This document shows, piece after piece, positions 40,176 to 52,400 of a stretch of DNA of 64,000 nucleotides. The stretch is from Montifringilla adamsi (Eukaryota > Chordata > Aves > Passeriformes > Passeridae). Made by a program: the position numbers and the translations under genes. The DNA is taken from NCBI GenBank assembly GCA_017590115.1, contig JAGGNK010010225.1, positions 6,882,001 to 6,946,000 on the forward strand, in the 5' to 3' direction. How positions within the stretch are numbered: position 1 is the stretch's first letter; each line of letters starts with the position of its first letter. The notes beneath the pieces were generated by a model. The model had not been told where the DNA came from. It did no database searches and worked only from the letters and a program-made list of their open reading frames with translations.

Positions 40176-42244
40176 AGCAGCCTGCCCTTTGGACAACAAC
40201 CTTATTGTTAAGTCAGGTGAGGCAATAAAATCCCCTTTGTTACTCCACAGTGCAATCTCAAGCAAAATGAGAGTCCCACAGAATACACCAACCTTCTTTA
40301 AGCTCTCATTTTCTGAGCAGAGCCACTGACAGATCTCTTCATGATCATAAATCTATTCTTTGATTTTTCTTACTGCATGACTCATACTCTCTATCTGCCT
40401 TTCCACAACAGCCTCTAACATTTCAGCAGCCTACTTATGGATTAACAGTAACATCTTCTCTTCTGCCAAACCATCCTATAAAAGTGCTCGGTTGTCTGAT
40501 AGAGTGATTCAGCCATTATCACTTGAGTAATCAAAACCTAGCCAACTCCCTGCCTGGGAGGGACACCAGTCTGGTGTACACGCTCAGTTTTTCAACCCCA
40601 TGGCTCTGTACACCTATGTTCCCTTTTCTGATCACAAATTTCAAGTGCCTGAGTTTACATACCAGCTTAGATGACTCACAGGTGAGCAAACTCAAGCCTG
40701 ACCTACTACCTGCCAAATAAATTCTTCCTTCATGGGCAGAGTTCAAAACAAAGTCAGGCCTGGACCACAGCTGACTTTCTCCATCTGGAGAAGCAGTCTG
40801 GAGGGCAAGCCAAATTCTAACTGAGCAGCCAGTAAAGCTGAGCTTAGATGTGAGCTTTGCTCTAAGTCAATGCAACAGAAGGTCTGTGAGTAGATAAATC
40901 CTGTCTGTTGAACTAGAACTATGCCACATTCAAGATCACTTCTCTCTAAAGCACCCTCAACTGTGAGCAGCAAGTGTGTCCACTTTACCACAGAGCTCAA
41001 GACTCAACTGCACACTCTTCTTTCCTCAATGCCCTTTGCAGTGCCCCAGCTGCTTATTCATTCTGCCTCAGCTTTTGCATTACTGTTGTTGCTACTACTC
41101 TGTCTCTGTTCTGGGAAAGAAGAATTCTACAGAAAAAAGGCACTTGCAGGTGAAGTGGGGCAAATGAAAGCAGGAGGCAATCTGAGATGTAAAAAATACC
41201 TACACAAACATGCTAAGAAAAAATATGTTTATTCTACATTTCTACATAAACAGTCAGTGAGACAATGTGAGTTACCTGTGAGGTGCTGTGTGCTGGCTCC
41301 CTGGCTGTGTGTTCCTGTATCCCCTCAATTACTTCTCCTGAGTACGTCTTGGAGTAGAAAGTTGTTAGTAGCAAAATGTCACCTCTCATTCTACTTTACT
41401 TATCTGTGCTACCAAATAATTAATTAGGTCTAATTTTAAGTATCCATCACACTGCTGATTAACACTTTCATTGAAGCCAGTGTAATATCCTGCAATTACT
41501 GAAAAAGTGTTCATTTTCTCTCCTGAAAATGGGCCAGCCCAAAACTGCTGATCTGTGACTTCATGAAACCCATTGATTTCAATACCTACTAGTGATTTGG
41601 TCCAGAGAAGAGCATGCACTATTATTTTTAGTCCATCCAACCCGTAATAACAAGAAGTATTGCCATGCAAATGCATACAGAACTGAGGCTGGATCTGCAA
41701 AGTGATTTGACAAATGCTAAGTGTTGCAAATATTCCAATACCTAACTTTTAGACATGGTGTTAGAAAGTTATGCAGCCTGGCTTGTCTTGTTTGCATAGA
41801 GAAAATTTGGCACCTCTGAATAGAATTCACAGAAGACAACAAGATAAGCACAGAACTGCTGAAATAAATACTGACAGAAAAGGATTTGGGCTGCACTGAT
41901 AAAAACACTACGAAATTCTACCTGGTCTGGTTCCTTGACCCTTCTGGACATAAAGGCCTAAGCAAGGAGCACTTACACACTTACTCATGCCATAAAAATT
42001 AGGTGCAATTATAAACTCAGTAGTTCAAAGTTAGATACCCAGTAAATCCAGGCACTTTCAGAGTTGACAAGCACCTGTGCTGTAAGGTTTAAGAAACTCA
42101 GTCTGTGTCCCTTTTGAAGTAATTTGCAAATGCATCCACAAACAAGCTTCTGGAGTCTGACCTAATTCAACACCCAGAGAAAAGAGTAAAATTCTTAAAT
42201 CCAACAACTACTTTCTTATTCAAGCAAAACTAGGACTTAAAAAC

Positions 42245-42266
42245 ATGTATATAATAATATATACAT
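42245..42266. repeat. AT palindrome
   Basis: Perfect 9-base arms (ATGTATATA and TATATACAT) flank a 4-base loop. This is a simple AT-rich hairpin-forming sequence with no inferred role. Confidence 0.7.
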
Positions 42267-43499
42267 TTTAAAAATTGATAATATGCATTTGTGGTTTCTT
42301 TCACCAAACTTTTTACAGCATTTGGATGTGTAATTTGGAAGATTTTTCTAGTGGTAAATATTTCATACATCAGGACATCTTAAAACTAATTCAATTTTCA
42401 TCTTTACCACAGTGGTCTCTACCATGTACTCACCATAAAAAATAAAGAGAATTCAGTAATATATTATTAGGCCTTAGCCTCAGGCTAAGATGCTCTAAAG
42501 AGAGCATATGATTATTGATCTAAGGTGGTCAAATTTAATGAATATTAGAAGGGTTTTTTTCTGGAAAAAAATACTTTACCTCTAAACACAACTTTCATGA
42601 TAATTTGACTTCTTGTTTCTGATTTCTTATTTACAAGGCTTATGTTTTGTGACAGCTGGACACACACACACACATATATGTAAAATAGTGCTAGTATCCT
42701 TGATACAGGCTAATTTGACACATTAAATGGAGTTGCTAGGGGTTTGAAAATTATTTATCTGCATCTAGTGTGCTTTAAATATAATAATGCCCCAACCATT
42801 ACAAAACACAATGACTAAAGCATTGTGCAAGTCTTGAAGACTGCTATAGACTGGAACAGTTAAAAAAGAACTACTGAAGCCAGTAAGAGCTGCAAGTTTC
42901 CAGTGGGCTTCATTAGGCAAGACATTTACAAGACCTGGATATAGAATTTATGAGACAGGGTGATAGTGGCAAGGGACCAGAAATGAATCGTGTCTTCTTT
43001 AACGTAATCAAGTAGGTATGAACAATTCATTCCACATTACTGCTGATGCCTTGAGAATAGAGCTTCAGTCCATCTAAAAATCTCCATTTCTGTTAGTGTG
43101 ATGTCTTTTACAATTTGAATAAGTGATTTCAAAAATTTCTGCTAAGTATTACCAGGCCGATCATAATGAGTTTGTACCACTGATACACAAAATCCACTGG
43201 TTTCAATCTACATGTGGATGAGTGAATCTGTGTAGCAGATTTGCTTCTCATAGTTGAATGATCTCCTTTTGAGTCTGTGAGAAGTCAAAATTCAGTTTGA
43301 AATTTAGACTTTTCTCAGATATATCGTAAAACCACTAATTTACAAATGATTCATGCTGAAAATGGCCAGTTCTGAGTTGTGAAAGTCTAACTGCCTTCAG
43401 GTAAAAGAAATATACCATGAAAAGTTTGCACCTTTAGTGGTTTTTCCAGCATGTGTGAAACCCCAATCACTTTAGGTTTGGTTTTCACTACCAAAAGAG

Positions 43500-43521
43500 A
43501 AAAAAAAAAAAAAAAAAAAAA
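43500..43521 (+). repeat. A22 homopolymer
   Basis: An uninterrupted A run followed by GAAAGAGAG. No retrotransposed body is recognised upstream. Confidence 0.9.
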
Positions 43522-46060
43522 GAAAGAGAGCTAATGACATAGTACAATTTCCTTTCAAACCTAAAGGGAAAAGGTTCTATTAAATAAACACTTTTGAAGC
43601 CTCAGGTTTTTTCCTTCCAGAAGTAAAAGTTCTCTATTATTGCAGCTGGCTTGAATCTGTCTGGAGAAGCAACTGCATATTGTTGATATGTGGATACAAG
43701 TGTTCTGGAGAAAAGTTCAACACAGCAGGGCACTACCAGCACCAGGCAAACTGCAGAACTGCTGTACTAAGACCCTTGCAGGAGTATGAAACCTGCAACA
43801 CCTCCTGACTGCAGAAATCCAGTACAGCTGTACATAAGCTTATCACCAAGGCTTCATTTGGAAGATTTCACATAACCTCTGTGCCACGTCACCAGGCTCC
43901 ACAAGCCACCAAAAAGCTCCCTTGCATGCTCTAACAAACTTGTGACCAAACATCAGCTTACAGAGATGTGCAGTCCTGCAAGGGGAGAGGAGAATTTCTC
44001 TCCAACAGCAGATTGCTGAGATTTAATAAATCACCCCAGTGACCTTAGCAAGTAAAATCACCCCCAAAATTCAGAGAAAGGCAACATATTCCTGCCAACC
44101 TGACCATGTGGGTAGTAGAGGGAGAGAGAACAAGCTCTTTCTAGGAAGAGAGGAAGCAAAGAGTTTTCTTCCTGGTCCCTTTGAGAAACCAATAGGAACT
44201 CTGAAATACAGTCTGCAATATGAGGAAGATGCATGTAAAGCACAGTTCAGCCTTAGGTCAGTCACCCTTGGTTATACCACCTTACAGGATATCAAAAAAC
44301 TTTTATCACAGTTTCCCTGTTCCAGAAATTCACCTATTTAAGGATACAGACTCTTTTAAAACTTATCACATTCAAGTAACTTCAGTTATTTACACTGTTA
44401 TTGTATCTGGAAAAATGACTCCAACCATAGTGTGAAATATTCTGCTAATATCCACTCTATATTTATTCACAGCAATTTTAGAGCCATAGTTCTTATGCCA
44501 CAAAGACCTTTTCAGTTAAATAGCATTCTTTGTCTTTAACACTTACTCCTGGAAGAATCATCCTATCCCCTCCCAACCTTTGTTTGTCTAGGCTTAACAA
44601 CCCATCTAATTTAATTTCTCTTCACAAGATTAATTCTCTATTCCCATAAATACACCAATAATCTTTCTCTGCTTATGTTTTAAGGTCATCTTTCTTAAAC
44701 ACAAATTACTAAGACTTTGCATAAATTAAACAACACCTTGTCAATGCTATGAACAATGAAATAACATGAAAATGCCTAAATGGTAGCACATCTTACAATT
44801 TTAATGGACAGATAAAAATAGTCTTTTCTTCTTTTTTTTTTCTACCATCTTAACTGATAAATGCATACTCTATTCAAGACCAAGGTCCTTAAGTTCCTGG
44901 CTTTGCAATCTGTGCTGGTAAATTTCATGTCACCTCATCACTTGCATCAACAAAATCATCTGGTTCTCCTTGCCTGATGGTCCATCCCTTTGTTAAGATG
45001 ATCCTTCCCTATTTTTTGTTATCTGTAGACCTCACAATTACACATTGACTTTTCATTCTGTATCTCCTGTATGACTAACTAATGGGATCAAGTCAAATGG
45101 GATAATTCCCAAGGCCAGTCATGAAAGCACTTGTAATAGTTAGTTCATTATTCCTCTGATAGTTTTCCTGTAAAAATAATTACTACCATCAACAATCAAG
45201 TTTACCCCATTGTCATTGTCTATGAAATCTAATCTAATCTTTGCATGGGACTTGTAAATATGCATATTAAAAAATTCTTGGTCCAAGGCTTATAGACTGT
45301 CAGTATAAATACTGGATGTTGTCCAAATTCTGCAATTCTGAGGTACAGAACACTAATTTTTGCTTCTGCTAAAATATAATTTTTATTGCTCTACTCTCAT
45401 TTCCTTTGGATATCATTTGTTCTTTTTAGATTGAAATTGTTCAAAACAATTATGCAGCTCTGGAAAATTTTCAACTTCAGAAGGCTTTTGAAATGAAACA
45501 TATCATTGAGTTCTTTATATAGAGAGAGTAATGAAAAAACTTTATGCTGCTCATGCAGAAAGAGATTGGGAAATTTTAAAATTTCAGAGCCATTGCTCAA
45601 GAAGTCAAAAAAAATTTAACCTCTAGAACAAGGTCTACCAAATACAGAGACTTATGATAGAAAAAAAAGTGACAGAATACCTCCTGATCTGTATGGCCTC
45701 AGAGGACTCAGCAAATGACAAGAATCTAGGAAAAGCAACTATTTTAAAGCCTCTCACTGAATTTGCAAAGAAAGAATGATTGTGGTGGATAGGCACAGAG
45801 AAGTGTCGTAATCTATTATGATCCTCTTTAGTCATCACCTTCATTGAAAACTGATGGAAAATATTAATTTGATACTTGATCCAGTCCTTGGTAAGCCTCA
45901 CCTCCTTCCTTGACACTCCACCATCAGCATCAGCATATAGAAGAACTAGCTCCAGTCAGGTGGTTTATATGATTGTGTTTATATGATTATATGATTAACA
46001 AGCTTTAGACATTTATTTTCTGTGCTAATTCAGAAAGACTTGAGAATAATTTAATTTGAT

Positions 46061-46086
46061 TTCTATAGAGACTTTCTATAGAGACT
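46061..46086. repeat. 13-bp perfect tandem pair
   Basis: The unit TTCTATAGAGACT occurs twice without a gap (46061-46073 and 46074-46086). It is a small slippage duplication. Confidence 0.9.
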
Positions 46087-46410
46087 CTCAAACATCTTAG
46101 GGAGTAGAGTTCACAAACTGCAAACGCTTGGTTAATCCCAATAATTCTATACTCTTCCTTACAGTATTCCACTTAACAGCATCATCACTCCTTTGAATTT
46201 AAATAATTCTGATTCTAATAATGATTCAAGTTCTCAAGATCTAAATCCTACTTCTCAATCTACAAACTAACTTCCCCATGTATCCAAAATTAGGCCTTTC
46301 TAAAGTCCCAAGCTTTGATTGCAGCCTTCATCATTGCAGCAGTTAAGCGTCTCACAACCACAGGTAAAGCTACCTTTAAATTTCTGTTTCCTCTCTGTAA
46401 GAAGAAAATA

Positions 46411-46493
46411 GTTTCCCTGTTTTACAGAAAGACAATAAGGTAAAGTTAGTTTTTTGCCTACAGAATCCATGGCTGAAGTAAGACCCAAACCCC
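46411..46493 (-). mobile_element. Probable MIR-like fragment, reverse orientation
   Basis: The plus strand has TTCCCTGTTTTACAGAAAGA, then AATAAGGTAAAGTTA...TTGCCTACAG, then ATGGCTGAAGTAAGACCCAAACCCC. The order of these three words follows the reverse complement of MIR: the CCC(A/T)TTTTACAGA, ...TTAAGTGACTTGCC... and ...GTGGCAGAGC...GAACCC blocks. It is strongly diverged, so this is a probable assignment only. Confidence 0.5.
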
Positions 46494-49400
46494 ATTCCTG
46501 AAAGCATCATACATGTGATAATTCTTTAATTATTTTAATCTGAATATGGGACAAAATTATGCACTGGGCACAACAGTAGTCACCTGAATATGAAAGACAA
46601 ACCCTAACCTACTCAGTTTCTCTTAATTGTACTCCACCCATTAGTACGAGGCTCTTTTTTTTCCCCTGATACTTGGTGCCTCTTTAACAAATATAATTTT
46701 TACCTGCTTACGTAATCTCAAGCAACTTGAGACTTCAGGGTGCATGCCAAGTGCTTCAAAAAGCACGTATGCTCAGATCAGAATGTGTACAAATGAAAGC
46801 ATGCTGATACAGTTGCTGATGTATCTCTGTTGCTATTTCTTGCATAATATCAGTGCTTGGGCTCCCCTCACTTCTTTGGAAGGTATAGTCCCTTGGGGCC
46901 ATGGAGATAACAACAGCAAACCCAAACCACCTGGAGACAGTATTTAGTAGATGATTAACCCAATAGTGAATCAGAATCTTTGAAATAGAAACAAGAAAAC
47001 AGCAGGAAATAACTTGCACTGGGTAACAGGATTGAAATCCCAGCCCTATTCAAGTTAATGCTTAATGCAGAAATTCATCCTTGATATTTATGATCTTTCT
47101 TGAATAGTTCTAATGTCATTTATGACAAATTTTGAGATGAGAAAATGATATGGGACAATGTATCAGCATAGGAGTCATGCACAAACCTGTTTGCTTCTGT
47201 GTACTTGCATTTGTTGGAAATTTATAAAGATTCTTCTTTGTGATAATATGAATAAGAAACCTGTAGAAACTTACCTCTTCTTCCTCTAACGTTGACTTGA
47301 GGGTTTGGGGTTTTTTTTCCTTGGAACAGCTATGCAAACTGAACAACAGAAGTGGGAGAACAATAAAGCTACTCATTGTGGCTTTATTTATCTCAAAAGC
47401 ACCAAACAAAAAAACCAGTATCAATCAAGTCTTACTATCTGTTGCTAGGAGAATAAATTAGGAGAAGCTTACAGCAGTCAAACTCCAAGGATGTTCCCCT
47501 AGTGTGGACAGAGAGAACATGCTCAGTGGAATCCACCTGGCTTCATCAGAGCTGGCAATCTTCCATACTACCATCAGACCATCAGGGAGTCATTTGTATT
47601 CAGGTTTCTGCTACTTGAGCTGACATGAGGTGGAAGGTCAGAGTCTGAGTGGGTTTAGGAATCCTGGCTAAATAGTCTCAGTGGGTCCCAGCTTAAGGGC
47701 CCTGAAGAGCCTCTGTGGACAACACCCATGGAGCTGCAATCTCTACTGAGCAGAGTCTCAAATCAATTTTGGTTTATGCATTTACAATATTTTCTTATCT
47801 GTATTTTATCTTATTCACACAAGCAAAGTTATGTATTTAAAGGAGACCTGAGATTTGGGGGAAGAGGGTATGTCTTTGAATTTTTTAAAAAACAAATATA
47901 CATGTATATGTGACATACACAGGAAGAGTTCTGTAAGGGGATGGACAGCAAGAGGAAGCTACGTGGGAACTTTTAGTGTTTCCAGTTGTCATCTTGACAA
48001 GCCTAAAGTCAAGAATCCATCAGACTCCTGCTGTGCAGAGCCTTAAACTGAAGCACAATTGTGTCTCACTGTAAAGTCATTGGGACTGCTCATCATGGTC
48101 CACATAAATTAGGCATGCATCTAAATGTGATGTGGGACTATGAAAATTCTATTTACAAAAAAATACCAGGAGGTCCTGGAGTATGTTAATAAGTGAAATC
48201 CTTGTGGTTTTTTAATTTTTTTTTTTTTTAATGAAGTCACTGTGCTACTGCTGTAACATTATAAAGCCTTCTGGATTGGTGGTCTCTGACAAAAATCGGG
48301 GGGGAACAAAATTCTGCAAGGCAGCAACATCCTACTAGGTAATGTCAAATTAAGAATAAACAAACAAAAACCTCCAGTAGCAAAAAAACCCCAAACAAAC
48401 CAAAACAAAAACAACAACAAAAACCATAGCCAACAAAACCACATTTCTCCCCATTTTAAGCAGGATTTTTCTTTTCTTTTTTTTTTCCCACTAAAACTAT
48501 TAAATAAATATGCTTGTATTTTACCAGTGTGCTTGCTGCAAAAAGTGCAATCTATTTGTACAGCAGAGAGAATGAAGGACTTACTGCTTAAAGGCACAAA
48601 AAGGGTGTGTAATAGGATTTTGGCATCTTCCCAGACAGCTTGCAGACAAATTCAGAGATGAACAGAGAAGTATCCTTTTTGAAGTATATTTGGCCAAGGT
48701 CTCATTCACAAACAGATAAAACCAACACATTTCTGCATGATAAGGGTCAACAGAATAGCGTATTAGTTTGAGAAGAGAACCCATCTGCAATTTTCTTACA
48801 TAAAAATATACGAGGACACAACAGGAAAGCTGTCAGCATGACAGTTGGAGGATTCTGCCAAGGAGCCAGATGCTAGTGTCAGAAGAACATGTTCCACAGC
48901 TTGGCATCTGGGTTCTCTCATTGCCCTCCAAGAAGGAAGAAAAGGAGGAGTGATAAGATATGCCTAAATGAATAAAACTACAAGCAATTCCATCACCACC
49001 CCCAGCATGCTCAAATCGCTACTTCTTTTAGAAAATCCTCAGCTACATGTTCTCCTACATCTTTTAAATTAAAATGGAAGATGATAAATTTAACCTACTT
49101 GTGTTTTAGTATGTTGAAAAAGCATTTGCAGTTCTGAATGCATAAGTCTCACATGATTTTAACTGCTCATGTGTGTAGCCATGCAATTTATTTTATTATT
49201 TTTTGTTAGCTTTCCACAATTTTGCTGCAGCGTATATTTCCAGCTCAGTTTTTCTCCCATATCTTTCTTGGGGCATATAATACCACATCTATGATTTACA
49301 GTTAAGAATAATTACAGCTTTATTCTTTCTCTGAACAGCTACTAACTGAGAAAAGCTGAGAAATATCTAGGGCAAAAAGTTAAGGGTTGGTTTAAGAGCC

Positions 49401-52400
49401 AACAAGCTAATGAAGAACCACAGGGAATCACCTCACTATGTGTGTAGGGAAGAAAGACTGTTCTTAGGATAGCTTTGAGAAATACACAGCTGGTGCACTG
49501 CCCCCTTAATGATTCTGATCTTAGAGTAGCAAGGCTAAGGCTGTGCTCAGTCCCAGGTCCTTTAGTCAGGTTCCCTTGCTATGGGCAATTAAATATCATC
49601 TTGTACCCATGCTCCTTCCCTGTGTCTATCCCTATGATGTCTGAAAGTGACTGCCTTTACTTGATTCTCAGGTGCTGCTGGATCTCTCCCTTTCTTCTTC
49701 TGACCTACTCTGATTAGGGAAGATGGAATGGTTCCCTTCATTAAGTTGGTTAAATCCCATATGCAAAGATTTAAAATACTAAGACCAAACTCCTGATGTT
49801 TCTGACATTTCTGCACAGAGACAAGAAGGTAGGAATCATGTACTTTCACCTGTCCTACGAAATAAACCAGCTGCTCTCCTCTGAGCTGACTTAGAAGCTT
49901 CTAAGATTAGATATTTCAGAATCGCAAGTGATATTTGTCCCCATACCTTACTCTGGACAGATATGAAGTAGCCACATAGCACTGATATTCTAGAAGGCAT
50001 GGGAATGATTTCCACCTAGGAGTATTCATAATTCAGGAAAAGCAGCAGATGATTGATCTCTCTTTGCACTTATTTAAATGCAGCTTAAGTCACCTTCAAT
50101 ACCAGTCCATCCCCAGAATCTTGAGGCAGAGGAACAAAGCAGAAGTACTACAGTTTGCAAGTTTTATTTCCTCTCCATGCAATAATGTCTAGCTTAATTG
50201 CTGGTATTAGCTCACAAAAGCAATGGTTGATCCCTTTCAGGCATTCTTCCTACTTCTCTTTCAACACAGCACCTGCAAAAATGATGAGGGGAAATTTTTT
50301 TTTCAAGTAACAGAGGAGAATTCAGAAAGCAGTATTGTAAGCTCTGTCCCAAGTTGTCTTACTGTTAACAAACTGCCAGAAGAATCTGTTACAATTCACT
50401 GTAGGGACAGAAGGATAAGGAAAGCAAACTATCACTGCTACTATAATACCCACTCTTTGGATTCAAGATAAAATGTGCACTAAGGACACAATCTTATGTT
50501 GTTTGACCTCCAAATTAAGAAAATGCTATCCATACAAACATAGTCAATGAAGTCTTTAAAATCAAAGCCTATGTAAACAAATCTCCATATTTGTTTAGGA
50601 ATAAACTTTCTCAGCTGAAATCGAAAGATTATTTTAGTCACTGTCTAGATTTTCATTTGGGACCTGAAAATCTGAATATTCTTGTTGTCTCTTCCATCAG
50701 AACTGCTAATAAAGCAACTGCTATTAGAAGTGCTCCAACAATGAGATGTGGAACATGAGGTAAAAGATATCCAGATGTCAGTATTCTACGACTGTCACAG
50801 AGTTCACTGTATAATAGGAAAATTTACTTTCAGCCAAGTGGATACAGTGCAAAGGAGACTATGGGAACCAGCTGAGGAAAAGGTCCATTTCTGTAATAAC
50901 ACTCTTCTATTTTAATTTCATTTGTTGGTCCAAATTTTGTCTACATAATTAGACATCTTAGCCTTACTTTAGAGCTGAGTTTAACTCATTCTTAGAGAAA
51001 TTATGTCTCCTAATCTCCTAAGTCACTCTTAAAAAAAAAAATAGAAAATTCAGATCAGCTACTGCTGACCCCGAAATTAACCTTTTCCTGCTGAAAGCAG
51101 AAATAAATCTGATCCAAAAAAAGGAGAAAAAACTTTGTCATTCGTTGTTTCCATTGTCATGTTTGACAGAAAGGGAAATATTAAAAAATGTTACCAAGTC
51201 CATTTTTTATTTTAATCTCCTTTTTCTTTTTATGAAGTGAAGAAATATCTGACCTTGTCAAGCCAAGGCTGCTGCATTCTGTTTTAGTTTACTGCTAGGG
51301 CAGGAAAAATGCTGATCTTGACACCTCTTGGAAAGACATCAATAAGAAATCTAGATCCATCAACTTTTATTGCTACATGACCACTAGGACAATCTTGTGA
51401 AAGAAAACTTTTTCACACAGAATATGCAGTGGAAAGATGTATGTAAATGACAAAACAGCAAGAGCCTGAAATGCACAAGAAGGAGTGCTGATCAAAGTTT
51501 GAGGACATTTGCCATTATAGGATTCATCTGACATGGAGAACTCTCTGTGACGTGAAATATATTAATTAACAGTGCCTCAAACAAAAGCAGGGCAAAGCAG
51601 AAATGGTGTGACTTAGAGGAAGTTAGTAATAGGGTACAGTTTTGTTTTCAATTAAGTATTAGGCTGACATTTCTTGATTCCCATTATACCATCCCAAAAA
51701 CTTTTTCCCAATATCTCTGGGAAAAAATATCTTACCAGTGGCCAGAGCAGAACTCTAAGTGACTGTGCAAATATCACGGTGGACCTGGTGGACATGAAAC
51801 ACTGTGCTGGGGAACCAGGAGAGCTGGACTTGGAGTGGACTCAAAGTACACTCAAGGGAGCAGGCAAGAAGTTTGACTGCAGGATAAACAGACCCTTCAA
51901 GAAAAAAGGTCCTGAGTGCTGCCCGTAAAGGGCTGCAGTATCCCTAAACTGGGATACTTTGTATTCTGAGATCGGGTCTAGGAATGTCAGCATTCTGAAA
52001 CAGCCTAATATGATGTTTTTCTTTTCAGACCTGTTGTGCTAAAATAATTCAGAAGTATTGAAAATCTCATAGGACCTCCAAACCACCCAGTACTGCCAAA
52101 GAGTTCTGCTGATGTACAACAAAGTTTGCAGTAGCAGGCCACCCCAGCTTTTCCAGTGCTCGTTTCGAATTTCAAAATCTTCCCAAGATCTGTCCATGAC
52201 ATCCGTGATTTACTTGTTTTTACCTGCAGCAGCATTGTATATTTTATAAGTTATGAGGAAATCAATTCAAAAAGGAAAGTTTTAAATTCCAGTGCAGTTC
52301 CTTTGTTTCAAATTAACAAGAAATGAGTAAGGAGAAAAAGAGAGTATGAGTGCTTGCTCCACACTTTTTATGCCACTTTGATTTGAGAGGAAAATTTCAT

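Larger units (their letters stand above)
35906..46410. other. Gene-free AT-rich sequence
   Basis: No gene can be assembled here. Contents include small direct repeats (36232-36268, 36981-37066), a G run at 38693-38701, the (TG)n array at 40132-40174, an AT palindrome at 42245-42266, and A22 at 43500-43521. The longest open frame of the window (40921-41427 plus, 168 codons) has no recognisable domain. Two minus-strand open segments with splice-like borders (36388-36587 and 37784-38110) are discussed under findings. About 38,760-39,080 is of high sequence complexity and may be a conserved non-coding element. Confidence 0.6.

Noticed and set aside
40921..41427. Longest open frame (168 codons, plus strand) as a gene
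   Set aside because: It has a Leu-rich stretch but no domain, no splice borders and no supporting neighbours. One frame of this length is plausible by chance in 64 kb read in six frames.
36388..48784. A single minus-strand gene joining the four splice-bordered segments
   Set aside because: Phases conflict. The signal-peptide segment ends in phase 0, but the next segment needs two bases before it. The 37784-38110 segment ends with two bases, while 36587 also supplies two. The segments are therefore reported separately as unproven.
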